A stretch of DNA of 64,000 nucleotides, taken from contig NZ_CP077092.1 in NCBI RefSeq assembly GCF_014268585.2, forward strand, positions 5,741,501-5,805,500. Reading direction: 5' to 3'. This DNA is from Pseudomonas iranensis (GTDB lineage Bacteria; Pseudomonadota; Gammaproteobacteria; Pseudomonadales; Pseudomonadaceae). The translations under genes were made by a program, and so were the position numbers. The notes beneath the pieces were generated by a model. The model saw nothing but the letters and a program-made list of their open reading frames with translations. It did no database searches and was not told the DNA's origin. Of the stretch, positions 63,507 to 64,000 are shown piece by piece. The first letter of the stretch is position 1. Every line of letters begins with the position of its first letter.

Positions 63507-64000
63507 TCAAGCCTGCATATCCCGCCACGTCAGGTACACGCGCAGATCGAACTCGATCTGGTGATACCCCGGCAGCATGTGCTCGCACAGTTTATAGAAC
63601 GCCTTGTTGTGGTCCGATTCCTTGAAGTGCGCCAGCTCGTGCACGACGATCATCTTCAGAAAATCCGGCGCGGCGTCCTTGAACAGCGCGGCGATGCGGA
63701 TTTCCTTGTTGGCCTTGAGCTTGCCGCCCTGCACCCGTGACACCGTGCTGTGCAGACCGAGCGCGCGGTGGGTCAGGTCGAGGCGGTTGTCGAACAGCAC
63801 TTTGTCGATGGCCGGCGCATTGCGCATGTACTGCTGCTTAAGATCCAGCGCGTAGCTGTACAAGGCCTTGTCGCTCTGCACGTCGTGTCGCCCTGAATAG
63901 CGCTGATTCAGGTATTCACCCAGGCGCCCTTCGGCAATCAGTTGGCGCACCTGATCCTGCAATTGTGCGGGGTAGGCCTGGAGGTACTTCAACACAGTCA
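63507..64000 (-). CDS. YgjP-like metal-dependent hydrolase, start at or beyond window end
   Basis: About 162 codons are visible. The zinc motif HELAH (IVVHELAHFKESDHNKAFYKLCE) with a third His downstream is the YgjP/DUF45 (M48-like) signature, and the C-terminal YHQIEFDLRVYLTW block fits. The frame is open at the window edge: a GTG at 63995 could serve as start, but the codons ACT-GTG-TTG leading to the edge suggest the real ATG lies just outside. Confidence 0.85.
   Translation of the reverse strand, partial: TVLKYLQAYPAQLQDQVRQLIAEGRLGEYLNQRYSGRHDVQSDKALYSYALDLKQQYMRNAPAIDKVLFDNRLDLTHRALGLHSTVSRVQGGKLKANKEIRIAALFKDAAPDFLKMIVVHELAHFKESDHNKAFYKLCEHMLPGYHQIEFDLRVYLTWRDMQA

Overview
The window looks like a chromosomal segment of a fluorescent-group Pseudomonas. 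The DNA is GC-rich. The gene content is pseudomonad (creBCD, a BetT/BetI/BetB/BetA block, a GbdR-type regulon, a RAYT transposase with its REP sequences), and most intergenic gaps carry short palindromic repeats typical of that group. No rRNA, tRNA, CRISPR array, prophage or classical insertion sequence was seen. Species-level placement is inference.

Layout. Positions 1-5950 hold housekeeping genes: creD (cut by the window edge), creC, creB, a retropepsin-like protease, a lysophospholipid acyltransferase, a DUF2780 protein, a small protein resembling half a cold-shock domain, and a cold-shock protein. Positions 6010-54500 are almost entirely the choline / carnitine / glycine betaine catabolic region, known in P. 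aeruginosa as roughly PA5372-PA5421. The order is fdhA, purU, soxG, soxA, soxD, soxB, glyA (minus strand, 6010-15117); a TraX-like gene and a threonine aldolase; a RAYT with a REP array; divergent gbcB and gbcA; a 930-bp gene-free stretch; etfB, etfA, dgcB, dgcA, a DUF5943 gene and a dipeptidase-like gene (minus strand, 22106-29880); three small unrelated genes; cdhR, caiX, cdhC, cdhA, cdhB and a gamma-butyrobetaine dioxygenase (31333-37501); a small conserved gene and gbdR; sdaB; the cbcXWV choline-family ABC transporter; betT; betI, betB, betA; and a TldD/PmbA-type gene pair. Positions 54691-64000 return to general functions: an MFS exporter, dbpA, a flavoprotein, a YccS-like FUSC protein, a periplasmic binding protein, an ElaA-like acetyltransferase, a small winged-helix protein and a YgjP-like metallopeptidase cut by the window end.

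How the genes work together. BetT and CbcXWV (with CaiX as an extra binding protein) import choline, betaine and carnitine. BetA and BetB oxidise choline to glycine betaine. The dioxygenase and CdhA/CdhB/CdhC convert gamma-butyrobetaine and carnitine to glycine betaine. GbcA/GbcB demethylate betaine to dimethylglycine, DgcA/DgcB with the EtfA/EtfB pair make sarcosine, and SoxBDAG makes glycine. GlyA converts glycine to serine and SdaB deaminates serine to pyruvate. FdhA and PurU dispose of the one-carbon units. GbdR, CdhR and BetI are the local regulators.

The least explained parts are non-coding or atypical: four copies of a 35-bp element built on a perfect DnaA box (21353-21901); tandem 21-bp repeats that look like AraC-family operators in front of cbcX and caiX; a sigma-54-type promoter in front of gbdR; a tandemly duplicated REP unit beside the RAYT; and a dipeptidase homologue in the dimethylglycine operon that lacks expected metal ligands.
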